Positions 53,991-62,649 of a DNA stretch of 64,000 nucleotides are shown here, piece by piece. The stretch's first letter is position 1; the number at the start of each line of letters is the position of its first letter. Below the pieces are notes generated by a model that had not been told where the DNA came from, ran no database searches, and was given only the letters and a program-made list of their open reading frames with translations. Origin of the DNA: Chryseobacterium nepalense (GTDB lineage Bacteria > Bacteroidota > Bacteroidia > Flavobacteriales > Weeksellaceae). The stretch covers positions 1,364,001 to 1,428,000 of the forward strand of contig NZ_CP096203.1 of the NCBI RefSeq assembly GCF_023195755.1, read 5' to 3'. Both the position numbers and the translations under genes were made by a program.

Positions 53991-54365
53991 ATGCTTAATA
54001 AAACAGACCTTAGAGAAAACTTATCAATTCCAGCATCAGACGATACAGGCCCAATTGAAGTATTTCAGAATCAAATCTTACGCCCTGTCCTGAAATTACA
54101 GAATGAAATTTTTCTTATGCTGTTTCAGGATTATGCGGGGTCCAAAATACCAGATTTTAATTCTTTAACAACAGATAAGAAAATAAATTTCATTGAACAG
54201 AGTCTCCGGAAGGATCACGCATTGAGAAATATTTTCATCGGAATGACCATCGGAATGTTTACTGCTGACGAGATGAAAACCTATATTCCAGACAAGAATG
54301 TTTTTAACAAAAGAATTATCACGATGCTCACCGAACGGCTGAAAAGTCAAATGAAATTGATGTAA
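53991..54365 (+). CDS. Hypothetical protein, 124 residues
   Basis: Helical soluble protein beginning MLNKTDLRENLSIPA, with a run of short helices (LKLQNEIFLMLFQDYAGS and INFIEQSLRKDHALRNIFIG). No family is recognised. The ATG at 53991 is preferred to the GTG at 53970 because of the promoter position and because the alternative N-terminus is unusual. Its stop lies inside the first bases of a repeat element. Confidence 0.6.
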   Translation: MLNKTDLRENLSIPASDDTGPIEVFQNQILRPVLKLQNEIFLMLFQDYAGSKIPDFNSLTTDKKINFIEQSLRKDHALRNIFIGMTIGMFTADEMKTYIPDKNVFNKRIITMLTERLKSQMKLM

Positions 54366-54478
54366 CGTCAGTTCGAGTGTTTTTCGCAGCGCAGCGGAGA
54401 AAAATGTATCGAGAACCTCGGATTGGTTCTTTAATTTCTCGATATGCTTTTTTCAAAAGCTACTCGAAACGACGTTAC
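54362..54478. repeat. REP/MITE-like element, 117 bp
   Basis: Outer ends GTAACGTC (54362-54369) and GACGTTAC (54471-54478) pair perfectly; TTCGAGT near 54372 and ACTCGAA near 54462 extend the pairing, and GAGAA...TTCTC-type short inverted segments lie inside. The wording (TATCGAGAACCTC, TTCTCGATATGC) resembles intergenic repeats common in Flavobacteriia. The element overlaps the stop codon of the preceding gene. Confidence 0.6.
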
Positions 54479-54525
54479 GCAAACATTTATTTAAACCATT
54501 AAGGTTTTATGAAGAAGTTAAATTC

Positions 54526-55074
54526 TCATTCCAGCCACTTCGGATTTTGCTGTAGTACTTTTTCATAAACCGGACATTCTTCCGTGTGAGAACCTTTTAA
54601 ATACCCAATACTCATCAAGAATTCATTCACAATTTCACCACCTGTAAATTTGAAGGTTTTCTTGAAAAGCTTCATCCATTCCGGCAGTGTTTTCGGGTGA
54701 TGATGTTCCAGCCAATTTTCAAATGAGCCAAATTCTTTTTGCAATTCGATAATGGTTTTTGCGTTTTCTATCGCGGCATTGACCTTTAATTTATTTCGGA
54801 TAATTCCGGGGTCATTCAAGAGTTTTTCACGATCTTCTTCTGTATATGCCGCTACTTTTTGAATATTAAAATTATCATACGCCTTCCTGAAGCCTTCTTC
54901 TTTTTTCAGGATCGTTTCCCAGCTCAGTCCTGCCTGGTTAATTTCCATCACCAGTCTTCCGAACAATTCATTGTCATCATGAATCGGGAAACCATAATGG
55001 TTATCGTGATATTTTTTATGCAGTTCCTTCCTGCTTTCGGGCTGCATTCTGTCTATGGCTGCGCAATAACTCAT
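54526..55074 (-). CDS. tag: DNA-3-methyladenine glycosylase I
   Basis: 182 residues. The Tag fold is recognised by YHDNHYGFPIHDDNELFGRLVMEINQAGLSW and NDPGIIRNKLKVNAAIENA; the usual zinc ligands are only partly evident, as in other Bacteroidota Tag-like proteins. It excises 3-methyladenine from alkylated DNA in base excision repair. The gene is monocistronic and lies next to the tandem-repeat region. Confidence 0.85.
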   Translation of the reverse strand: MSYCAAIDRMQPESRKELHKKYHDNHYGFPIHDDNELFGRLVMEINQAGLSWETILKKEEGFRKAYDNFNIQKVAAYTEEDREKLLNDPGIIRNKLKVNAAIENAKTIIELQKEFGSFENWLEHHHPKTLPEWMKLFKKTFKFTGGEIVNEFLMSIGYLKGSHTEECPVYEKVLQQNPKWLE

Positions 55075-55192
55075 TTACAAATAATTTCGTTTGGTTAAAA
55101 TTCTATTTACTCTGTAAATATACAACCTGACTGTGACAGATGCGTGTCAGGAGACGTTATTTATTACTTCAAACCTTTCAACACAAATTGAA

Positions 55193-55360
55193 ATACGCTT
55201 AAGATATATTTTTATACGCCTAACTGTTATATTTATACGCTTTAATATTATAGATATACGCATAAAATATATAGAGATGTGTTTTAGATTAATATATATA
55301 CATATAAGGTATATAATTATACACATAAGACGTCAAATCATATGTCTTAAATATATAAAT
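55193..55360. repeat. Tandem array with an exact 21-bp period (about eight units)
   Basis: ATACGC occurs at 55193, 55214, 55235 and 55256, and diverged forms (ATGTGT, ATACAT, ATACAC, ATATGT) at 55277, 55298, 55319 and 55340, always 21 bases apart. The bases between are A/T. In one plus-strand frame the array reads as 7-residue repeats of Ile/Arg/Tyr type, open for more than 100 codons. Confidence 0.8.
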
Positions 55361-55491
55361 ACCTATCCGGAACGTGAACAGAGCTATCTGCCGGAGATCT
55401 TTCGGGGTGAAATAAGCTTCAGTACTGTAAACAATGCAGAGGATCTCATTATAACCGACAATATACCGCTGCAAAACCCGGCCGGATATGA

Positions 55492-55516
55492 AAAAACCTC
55501 CGCGAAGGAGGTTTTT
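55492..55516. terminator. Terminator at the end of the efflux operon
   Basis: Perfect 10-bp stem (AAAAACCTCC with GGAGGTTTTT) around a 5-base loop; A and T runs on either side make it bidirectional. It follows the exporter stop by 14 bases on the minus strand. Confidence 0.85.
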
Positions 55517-55529
55517 ATAAGGTATATAC

Positions 55530-57107
55530 TTAATGCATGGCTTCACTCAGATCAATCTTCTGTTTGCTTTTCCTTTCTTTAATGAAAAGAATAAACGGAA
55601 TACAGATTAGGAAAATCACACCCAGATAGAGGAATACATCCATATAGGAGAGAACCGTAGCCTGTTTTGTTACTGAAAGATCAAGCATTTTGTAGGCGGC
55701 ATTCATGGCGGCATCAGGCGTCATTCCTTTTGCCATGAAACTTCCTTTCAGAGCCTGGAGTCGTTGCTGAACAGCAAAATCATTTTCATCAAGATGCGAA
55801 ATCAGGTTCAGTCTGTATTTTTGTCCGGCATTGGCAATGAAAGTCGTTATCGCTGCAATCCCGAATGATCCTCCGAGCTGCCTCATCATCCCGGTAAAAG
55901 CTGCTCCCTGCCCGATTTCCTGTCCTTTCAGTGTACTTAGAGAGAGCGATGTAATCGGGATAAATAATAATCCCAGACCGGCTCCTCTTACGATCAGCAT
56001 CCAGAAAAAGGCGTCTTTACTGGTATCCGGTGTTAATATTTTATAGCCCCAGAAGCTGTAGATAAAAAAGATAAACAATCCTAAAGAAACCAAGATCTGC
56101 TGTTTTGCCCCTTTAGACAATAATCTTCCGATAATCGGCATCATGAAAGCGGTAGTCAATGCTGCAGGAATCATTAATGCCCCCGACTGAAGTGCTGTCC
56201 ACCCCAGGATACTTTGTGTATACAGTGGAACAATAAAGGTGGAGCCATATAACCCGAATCCTAAAACAAAAGACATAATGGTTCCAATCCTCAGATTTCC
56301 GTTTTTCAGAACCCGAAGTTCTACAATAGGATATTTAAAAGTAAGTTCTCTCCATAAGAAAAGTATAAATCCGAGAACGGCCGAGATGGTGAATGTAACG
56401 ATCATTCCACTTTCAAACCAGTCTTCTTCATGACCTCTTTCAAGGATAAACTGTAAAGAACCTACGGTAATTGCCAGTAAAGCGATCCCGATCCAGTCAA
56501 CATCCGAAACTTTTCTTTTTTCGGCATATTTCGGACTTCTTACAAACTGCAGGGTCATTAATGTTGCTGCAATCCCGATTGGAATATTGATATAAAAAAT
56601 ATAAGGCCAGCTGAAGTTATCTACAATATATCCTCCAAGCGGTGGTCCCAGTGTAGGACCGATGATGACTCCCAGACCGTAAATTGCCTGTGCCATACTT
56701 CTTTTTTCGATGGGATAAGATTCCGTGATGATGGTTTGTGAAGTTACCAGCAAAGCGCCTCCTCCGATTCCCTGCATCAGCCTGAAGAATACCAGTTCCC
56801 AAATGTTGGTGGCATTTCCGCACAGGAATGAGAATACGGTAAATATAATAATGGATGCCGCAAAGTAATTTCTTCGTCCGAACTGCTGCGAAAGCCAGCT
56901 CGTCATCGGTACAATGATCACGTTCCCGATCGCATATGCCGTAATGACCCATCCTACCTCAGAAAGTGTGGCTCCGAGGTTACCCTTCATCTCGTTGAGG
57001 GCTACATTTACAATCGTGGAGTCCACAATTTCAAGCAAAGCACAAAGAATAGCTGTAATCGTGATGATTACTCTTCGGGCTCCATATTCTACTAATGAAT
57101 CTTGCAT
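55530..57107 (-). CDS. MFS multidrug exporter, EmrB/DHA2 type
   Basis: 525 residues, about 14 membrane helices. DHA2 motifs: LEIVDSTIVNVALNEM in helix 1, SWLSQQFGRRNYF, RLMQGIGGGALLVTSQTII and the antiporter motif C-like GLGVIIGPTLGPPLGGYIV. EmrB-type proteins pump drugs, fatty acids or phenolics together with a membrane-fusion protein and an outer-membrane channel. It is the last gene of the tetR-tolC-emrA-emrB operon, separated from emrA by a 564-base stretch of repeats. Confidence 0.9.
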   Translation of the reverse strand: MQDSLVEYGARRVIITITAILCALLEIVDSTIVNVALNEMKGNLGATLSEVGWVITAYAIGNVIIVPMTSWLSQQFGRRNYFAASIIIFTVFSFLCGNATNIWELVFFRLMQGIGGGALLVTSQTIITESYPIEKRSMAQAIYGLGVIIGPTLGPPLGGYIVDNFSWPYIFYINIPIGIAATLMTLQFVRSPKYAEKRKVSDVDWIGIALLAITVGSLQFILERGHEEDWFESGMIVTFTISAVLGFILFLWRELTFKYPIVELRVLKNGNLRIGTIMSFVLGFGLYGSTFIVPLYTQSILGWTALQSGALMIPAALTTAFMMPIIGRLLSKGAKQQILVSLGLFIFFIYSFWGYKILTPDTSKDAFFWMLIVRGAGLGLLFIPITSLSLSTLKGQEIGQGAAFTGMMRQLGGSFGIAAITTFIANAGQKYRLNLISHLDENDFAVQQRLQALKGSFMAKGMTPDAAMNAAYKMLDLSVTKQATVLSYMDVFLYLGVIFLICIPFILFIKERKSKQKIDLSEAMH

Positions 57108-57273
57108 GTTTGTTTTAATAGTATTAAAAAAGAGATTATGAGATCCAGAAACTTTATTGAAATCAGAACAAGTTTTAACGAACTAACTTTATTCTTTATT
57201 ATTAATTTCCGGTTTAATGAAAAAAAATCATCCTTCATTAAACATAATTCTGAATCCCAAAAAATCTTAATTT

Positions 57274-57495
57274 AAAAAGTGAATTGTCAATAATCTTCTT
57301 CATTGTTGTCTGGTGTACAGCTTCATTTCAGCATTCATGTTGATCTTCGTCATACATTGCCACTTCATCATCAGCCTGATTTACATTTCCACAAGGTGGC
57401 TGATTTTCATCTTCAAACTTTCACCAGCATGATGATCAAACCTCTTCCTATCTTCCTCATCACCAACTGCTCCTGAATACATTGACAATTCTCTT
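57274..57495. repeat. Inverted-repeat element 1 between the emrA-like and emrB-like genes
   Basis: Bounded by AAAAAGTGAATTGTCAAT (57274-57291) and ATTGACAATTCTCTT (57481-57495), inverted with few mismatches. The inside is C/T-rich on the plus strand with no long ORF. Confidence 0.6.
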
Positions 57496-57508
57496 ATATT
57501 ATTTTTTG

Positions 57509-57665
57509 AAAAGTGAATTGTCAATTGCCTGTCGTCATTATCGCCTTCGCCTTAATTTCTGCATCATAGTCGATCACCTCTACATATACTTTCTTCATTG
57601 TGATCGGCAACGTCTTCATTTCCTCTGCATATAAGCTGCTTCTGCAATTATTGACAATCCACTTT
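57509..57665. repeat. Inverted-repeat element 2 between the emrA-like and emrB-like genes
   Basis: Bounded by AAAAGTGAATTGTCAAT (57509-57525) and ATTGACAATCCACTTT (57650-57665). Same ends as element 1, different inside. The right end lies only 6 bases from the emrA stop codon. Confidence 0.6.
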
Positions 57666-57671
57666 ATATTT

Positions 57672-58775
57672 TTATTTCAGTGAAACTTCTGCTTTTACGT
57701 TCATTCCCGTTCTTAATCTTTTGGCAACATCTTTATCAAGATTTACAAAATCAATTTTTACAGGAAGCCTCTGCACTACTTTTACGAAGTTACCGCTTGC
57801 ATTATCCGGAGGAAGGATAGAGAATGTAGCACCGGTGGCTGGAGAGAAAGAGCTTACTACCCCTTCAAATTCCCTGTCCGGGAAGGCATCAATTTCAATT
57901 TTCACTTTCTGCCCTTCTACCATTTTATCAACCTGGGTTTCTTTGAAGTTAGCCACTACCCATTTCTGATCATTTTTAACCAAAGCAAACAACTGTGATC
58001 CGGCCTGTAAATATTGCCCTGCCTGAATAGGAACTTTACCTACATATCCGTTTTCAGGAGCTACAATTACCGTATAGGAGAGGTTTAATCTGGCATTTTC
58101 CACATCTACTTCTCTTTGTTTGGCAACAGAACCTGCCACGCTGATCTGCTGGGAGCTTGCTGCTGTCTGGGAAGAAGCGATATTGGTTTGCTGTGCAATC
58201 TGGTTTCTCTGATCGATGAGTACCTGCAACTGTTTGTCGGCAGTTTGTTTTGCTGCCAAAGCCTGCTCGTATTGCTGTTCTGTAATAGAATGGTCTTTTA
58301 CAAGATTCGCGTATCTTTTTAGATCCTGGGTAGTTTTCCAGACGTTTACTTTTGCAGCTTCAATCTGTGCATTGGCTGTAGTAACCGCTGCTTGAGAAGA
58401 GCCAATATTTTTAGAGGTGGCTGTAGTGGATGCCTGCGCATTTGAAATATTACTTTTTGCCGTAGCCAAAGCTGCTTCTGCCTGTTCAAGCGCCATTTTC
58501 TGATCTCTGTTATCCAAAATAACCAGAGTATCCCCTTTTTTTACGAACTGGTTATCCTTTACTTTTACATCCGCTACATATCCAGAAATTTTTGAAATTA
58601 CGGGAGCCATGTTGGAAGCAATCTGTGCATCATCTGTCTCTTCGTGCACCTGTCCGTATGAATAAGTTCTGTATCCATAGATTCCGCCGCCGATTAAAAC
58701 AACTGCTAAGATAATAGGGAATACTAAACTTTTTTTCTTTTTAGTTTCGGTTACTTGTGTAGTATTATTTTCCAT
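57672..58775 (-). CDS. Membrane fusion protein, EmrA/HlyD type
   Basis: 367 residues. A cytosolic start is followed by one membrane helix (LVFPIILAVVLIGGGIYGY), a lipoyl-like half (VADVKVKDNQFVKKGDTLVIL), a long coiled-coil hairpin of about 100 residues rich in Ala, Gln and Ser, the second lipoyl half (VIVAPENGYVGKVPIQAGQYL) and a beta-barrel domain. It links the inner-membrane exporter to the TolC-like channel. It follows tolC by 19 bases. Confidence 0.92.
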   Translation of the reverse strand: MENNTTQVTETKKKKSLVFPIILAVVLIGGGIYGYRTYSYGQVHEETDDAQIASNMAPVISKISGYVADVKVKDNQFVKKGDTLVILDNRDQKMALEQAEAALATAKSNISNAQASTTATSKNIGSSQAAVTTANAQIEAAKVNVWKTTQDLKRYANLVKDHSITEQQYEQALAAKQTADKQLQVLIDQRNQIAQQTNIASSQTAASSQQISVAGSVAKQREVDVENARLNLSYTVIVAPENGYVGKVPIQAGQYLQAGSQLFALVKNDQKWVVANFKETQVDKMVEGQKVKIEIDAFPDREFEGVVSSFSPATGATFSILPPDNASGNFVKVVQRLPVKIDFVNLDKDVAKRLRTGMNVKAEVSLK

Positions 58776-58794
58776 TTTCGGTATCGCTCTTAAT

Positions 58795-60108
58795 TTATTT
58801 TGTTGTTAAAGTTCCTGTAGTTTGTAATAGTTTTCTGTAAGCCAGTGCCGCATCTGCCTTTGCATTGATAACGCCTACATTGGCTGCAATCTGGGCTGCA
58901 TCAGCATCAAGAAGTTCGGTCATCGTGGCAAGACCGTTGTCGTATTTATTTTTTGTTATTCTGTAGTTTTCATTCGCCTGTTCAGCAGATTTTTCAAATA
59001 CCGCGATTCTTTTTTTGGAATAATCTGTGTTCTGATATTCTCTGTTGACATCCAGTTTGATGTTATCATTCAATAACTCATTGGTGGCTGTAAGCTGCAT
59101 TTCTCTTGCTCTGGACTGTTTCAGTGAAGAGTTTTCTTTCCAGAGATTTGATAAATTATAGGAAATCCCGACTCCGACATTCACTGCATTATAAATCGTT
59201 AAAAACTTAGGAATATCCGCAGCAACATATCCGCCTGTAAAAGCAATAGAAGGAAGGTTTTCCGCTTTTGCCGCCTTCGTTCCCAATGCTGCAGCCTGTC
59301 TCTGCTTATCCAGCGCCTGAAGATCTTTACGGTTTTCTCTTGCCGTGTTGATATAATAATCTACTGTTCTTATGTCCTCTCCTTCTTCAATATAGTTTTC
59401 ATCCACTTCAATTTCCGTTGTTTCCGGAATACCGAGCAAAAGATCCATGTTGATATTGGCGATATTGTAATTATTTTTGGCTTCAAGGAGCTGCAGTTCT
59501 ATGTTTGAGGTCTGAAGATTGGCTTTTAACCTGTCATTTCTTGCGATAAGGCCATTGTTTTCCATTTTAAGGAAAGTTTCATCCCTTTTTTGGGAAGCAG
59601 AAAGATTTTCTTCCAATACTTTAATCGACTGATTGGCCTTGAAAAGATTATTGTAAGCCTGTGCAACATTGTAGGCAATGGCTACTTTATCATTTTCAGT
59701 GCTTAATTTTGATGCTTCCACCAGATATTTTGCAGATTCGATACCATATTTTATTCTTCCGCCACTGTAGATAGGAACGCTGAGGTTGGCAGATCCGTAA
59801 GCCACCTGATGTACTTCAGGGCCGCCATCTCCGGAAACTCCCGGAAGTTTGATGTTGATATTAGGTTTTAGCGGAAGGTACATATAGCTTCCGGAAACTT
59901 TCAGCTCCGGTAACTGTCTGTTTTTTGCTTCCAGAAGGTCTGCCGTGGCCTCTTCGATCTTAGCGGCATCAATCTTCAGATTTTTGCTGTTCTGAATACC
60001 CAACTGCACAGCTTCATCAAGAGTGAGTGTTCTTTTCTCCTGTGCATTTGCCTGTGCAATTCCTATGAATAATGCCAGTGCAACAACTGAGTTATTTATT
60101 TTCTTCAT
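58795..60108 (-). CDS. TolC family outer-membrane efflux protein
   Basis: 437 residues with a signal peptide (MKKINNSVVALALFIGIAQANAQ). Two OEP repeats are seen: TLDEAVQLGIQNSKNLKI at the start of the first and the TVDYYINTARENRKDLQALDKQRQAA region at the start of the second; the strand-forming GSYMYLPLKP region lies between. It forms trimeric channels through the outer membrane. Its start overlaps the tetR end by 17 bases, so translation is coupled. Confidence 0.92.
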   Translation of the reverse strand: MKKINNSVVALALFIGIAQANAQEKRTLTLDEAVQLGIQNSKNLKIDAAKIEEATADLLEAKNRQLPELKVSGSYMYLPLKPNINIKLPGVSGDGGPEVHQVAYGSANLSVPIYSGGRIKYGIESAKYLVEASKLSTENDKVAIAYNVAQAYNNLFKANQSIKVLEENLSASQKRDETFLKMENNGLIARNDRLKANLQTSNIELQLLEAKNNYNIANINMDLLLGIPETTEIEVDENYIEEGEDIRTVDYYINTARENRKDLQALDKQRQAAALGTKAAKAENLPSIAFTGGYVAADIPKFLTIYNAVNVGVGISYNLSNLWKENSSLKQSRAREMQLTATNELLNDNIKLDVNREYQNTDYSKKRIAVFEKSAEQANENYRITKNKYDNGLATMTELLDADAAQIAANVGVINAKADAALAYRKLLQTTGTLTTK

Positions 60109-60718
60109 ACCCTAGAAGGTCTTTTAATAAGTATTTTATATGTGTATTAAGCTCTGTGTAATATGTATCGTCAAAAATTTCTTCTTCATCCGTATTATTC
60201 AGGAATTCTTTGTACATTTCCTTTGCATTGGATGCATAAAATAAAGTCCCGCTCACCGTGGAATGGAGAAGATAAATTGGCGGATTCTTTGTAAAAATTC
60301 CTTTCTTCAGCCCGCTTTCCAATATTTTTGAATACATGGAAATAAATCCCATTTTTGTCTGTTTCAGGAAATCCACAATATGAGGATTCTGCGTATGCAA
60401 CTGCTCTCTCTGCATGATTCTATAGAAACATTTCTGATGTCTTACTTTTCCTGCAAACTGGTCTACAATCTTTTCTATTTTCTCCCAATCATTAATATCG
60501 GTTCTTTCCAGAATATCTTTTGAAAAAAACTGTCCTTCATTCATCCTGTATTCCACAAGTTTTTCGTACAGCTTTTCTTTTGAACCGAAATAATAAGAGA
60601 TCATCGAAATATTCACATTGGCTGCTTTGGCAATCTCCCGGATGGAAGTTCCCTCGAATCCTTTTTCAGCGAAAAGCTTCTCGGCAGCAAACAGTATATT
60701 TTCTTCTTTTGAAATCAT
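60092..60718 (-). CDS. TetR family regulator of the efflux operon
   Basis: 208 residues when begun at the ATG at 60716-60718 (MISKEENILFAAEKLFAEKGF); an upstream TTG at 60745 lies in the -7 promoter element and is rejected. The N-terminal HTH is typical: GTSIREIAKAANVNISMISYYFGSKEKLYEKLV. The C-terminal ligand domain is unrecognised. It is the first gene of the operon, and a palindrome overlapping the -33 element is its likely binding site, so it represses its own operon until a ligand binds. Confidence 0.9.
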   Translation of the reverse strand: MISKEENILFAAEKLFAEKGFEGTSIREIAKAANVNISMISYYFGSKEKLYEKLVEYRMNEGQFFSKDILERTDINDWEKIEKIVDQFAGKVRHQKCFYRIMQREQLHTQNPHIVDFLKQTKMGFISMYSKILESGLKKGIFTKNPPIYLLHSTVSGTLFYASNAKEMYKEFLNNTDEEEIFDDTYYTELNTHIKYLLKDLLGYEENK

Positions 60719-60742
60719 TCTTATGTTCTCATTTTGATGGTG

Positions 60743-60782
60743 CAAATGTACGACCGTTTTTTAATAAATCAAACGATTGATT
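60743..60782 (-). promoter_or_regulatory. Promoter and TetR operator of the efflux operon
   Basis: On the minus strand TTG (60772-60770), a 19-base spacer and TACATTTG (60750-60743) match the Bacteroidota TTG-N19-TAnnTTTG promoter. The perfect inverted repeat AATCAA-ACGA-TTGATT (60767-60782) covers the -33 element, as expected for a repressor site. Confidence 0.7.
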
Positions 60783-60859
60783 GATTTTTATGTTAAATTT
60801 AATTTATTTTTAATATTGGTTAATCTAACATGTTGAATTTAGACTTGTTTAGGATAAAT

Positions 60860-60895
60860 AAATAGTCCGTCTCACAATAGTGAAACGGACTATTT
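60860..60895. terminator. Bidirectional hairpin terminator
   Basis: TAGTCCGT and TCAC pair with GTGA and ACGGACTA around a 4-base loop, followed by TTTT. Same pattern as the hairpin at 24318-24352. Confidence 0.75.
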
Positions 60896-60933
60896 TATCC
60901 TTTTACCGACCTCAGATCTGAGGCCAATTCTTC

Positions 60934-61218
60934 TTATTTGTCTTTTTTAAAGAGCATTATTAGCAATATTATTATCCATATTGTTAATATGCAATATCTG
61001 AAATAGCCAATATATTTTGTTGATTCATCGATAACAATAGAATTATTTAAAATTAAAAATATAATTAACAGTAGAGAAAAAACTACAATAATTATCATGA
61101 TCATCTTAAACCATCTATTATTCTTATCTATTTCATTATGCTTTTTCTTTTTTCTGAATAATAATAAAAATGTTATTAATGCTAAAACTGTTTGTAAGTA
61201 TATTAAATATTTTTCCAT
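60934..61218 (-). CDS. Small membrane protein, 94 residues
   Basis: Three hydrophobic helices (YLIYLQTVLALITFLLLF, IMIIIVVFSLLLIIFLIL, YCILTIWIIILLIMLF) with a Lys-rich loop after the first. No family is recognised. It lies just downstream of holB on the same strand with a 60-base gap, so they may share a transcript. Confidence 0.55.
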   Translation of the reverse strand: MEKYLIYLQTVLALITFLLLFRKKKKHNEIDKNNRWFKMIMIIIVVFSLLLIIFLILNNSIVIDESTKYIGYFRYCILTIWIIILLIMLFKKDK

Positions 61219-61278
61219 TTTTACATCTTACCGCCGTAGTAATAGTTGCTGTGAGAGATAATTATTTACAATTTCCTA

Positions 61279-62394
61279 TTAACCTTTATGAATATAGCGT
61301 GATAATTTTATTCCCAGATCGGTCCACACGATTTTCGGGTTTCCGTTTCTGGTGAGATGGAGATCGGCAGTACTGATTTCTTCAAGAATGCTTTCGATAT
61401 TGGCTCCGCTGATGAATTTTGAAAACCCGAGCCAGTTGAATCCATTGGCATCAATTTTTTTATAAACCAGATCTTCCGACTGGTAATTCTGCAACAGGGC
61501 AAGCCTGAAAATTTCTGAACAGTAATTGAGGAAGTTTTTTTGCTTTTCCCGGTTCCAGCCGGCAATTTCCCTTGCCCACAAAATAATGCTTTTCAGGAAC
61601 TCCGGTTTTTTCTTAACCATAAAAGCGTCCCTCACCCACTGAATAAAAAGCTTTTCAAATTCATCGCTTTTATTCCCCGATTGCATCAGCTTCAGAGCAG
61701 CATTAAGATCTCCTTGTGCCTGATGGATAATCTCTCCTGTTTTATCCTGAGAAATATTGAAATTCTTTTTCAGATATGCTTCGAGATCTTCATCGTTGAT
61801 TCTCGGAACTTCCACAATCTGGGTTCTGGAAAGAATGGTAGGAAGAATATCGTTGGTACTTTCTGCGGTAAGAATAATAACGGTTTTTGCAGGAGGTTCT
61901 TCTAAAAACTTCAGGAATTTGTTGGCTGCTGCAATGTTCATTTTATCGGCACGCCAAACGATGAGGATTTTGGTTCCTCCTTCAAAACTTTTTAACGAAA
62001 ATTTCTGGTTTTGGTCATCAACTTCATCGGCAGAAATAAAAAGCTGCTTATTTTCTGATTCCAGAAAGGCAGTCCAGTCATCATAGCTCGAATACGGAGA
62101 ATTGATAATCATCTCCCGGAATTCTTCAAATTTGTTTTTGCTTAAAGAATTTCTGTTATCGGTAAAAACCGGAAAGCTGAAATGAAGATCAAGGTGGTTG
62201 AGATGTTCTACTTTTGAAGCAGCATGCTCATTTTCACTGCTTAAAATTTCTTTTGCATATGCCAAAGCCATAGGCAAGGTTCCGTACCCCTCTTTCCCTA
62301 CAAAAAGCTGGGCATGACTCACTCTGTTTTCGGCAATACTTTCTCTCAGAAGTTTTTTCAGATTTTCCTGTCCGGCAATGTTCTCCCAATTCAT
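61279..62394 (-). CDS. holB: DNA polymerase III subunit delta'
   Basis: 371 residues. The N-terminus MNWENIAGQENLKKLLRESIAENRVSHAQLFVGKEGYG is the clamp-loader AAA+ start, with a Walker-A-like loop lacking the Lys-Ser/Thr pair, as usual for delta', which does not hydrolyse ATP. FLKFLEEPPAKTVIILTAES and ILPTILSRTQ (SRC-like motif) follow. As part of the clamp loader it helps place the sliding clamp on DNA. Confidence 0.9.
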   Translation of the reverse strand: MNWENIAGQENLKKLLRESIAENRVSHAQLFVGKEGYGTLPMALAYAKEILSSENEHAASKVEHLNHLDLHFSFPVFTDNRNSLSKNKFEEFREMIINSPYSSYDDWTAFLESENKQLFISADEVDDQNQKFSLKSFEGGTKILIVWRADKMNIAAANKFLKFLEEPPAKTVIILTAESTNDILPTILSRTQIVEVPRINDEDLEAYLKKNFNISQDKTGEIIHQAQGDLNAALKLMQSGNKSDEFEKLFIQWVRDAFMVKKKPEFLKSIILWAREIAGWNREKQKNFLNYCSEIFRLALLQNYQSEDLVYKKIDANGFNWLGFSKFISGANIESILEEISTADLHLTRNGNPKIVWTDLGIKLSRYIHKG

Positions 62395-62649
62395 GGCTCA
62401 AAGATAAAGAAATTTGTAATTTGTAGAATGTGAATTTTTACTTCGTAAGCGAATTTTGCGTCGCAAATCAATTGTGAATTTTTATCATGTATATATAAAT
62501 AATGTACAAAAATCATAAGCAAAGCGAATTCACGATTGACCATTAACCATAATTATGTCTATTAATCGTCCTTAACAAACTTTAACCTCTTATAATTTTT
62601 ACAATTCATTAATATTTAAGATATTTGCGCATTGTTTTAAAAATAAAGA

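Noticed and set aside
55133..55582. 149-residue open frame over the tandem-repeat region
   Set aside because: The frame stays open because the repeat period is a multiple of three; it then runs through a terminator and into the efflux gene on the other strand, and its sequence is low-complexity.
60719..60745. TTG start for the TetR gene
   Set aside because: The TTG lies in the -7 promoter element; the ATG at 60718 gives the usual family N-terminus.
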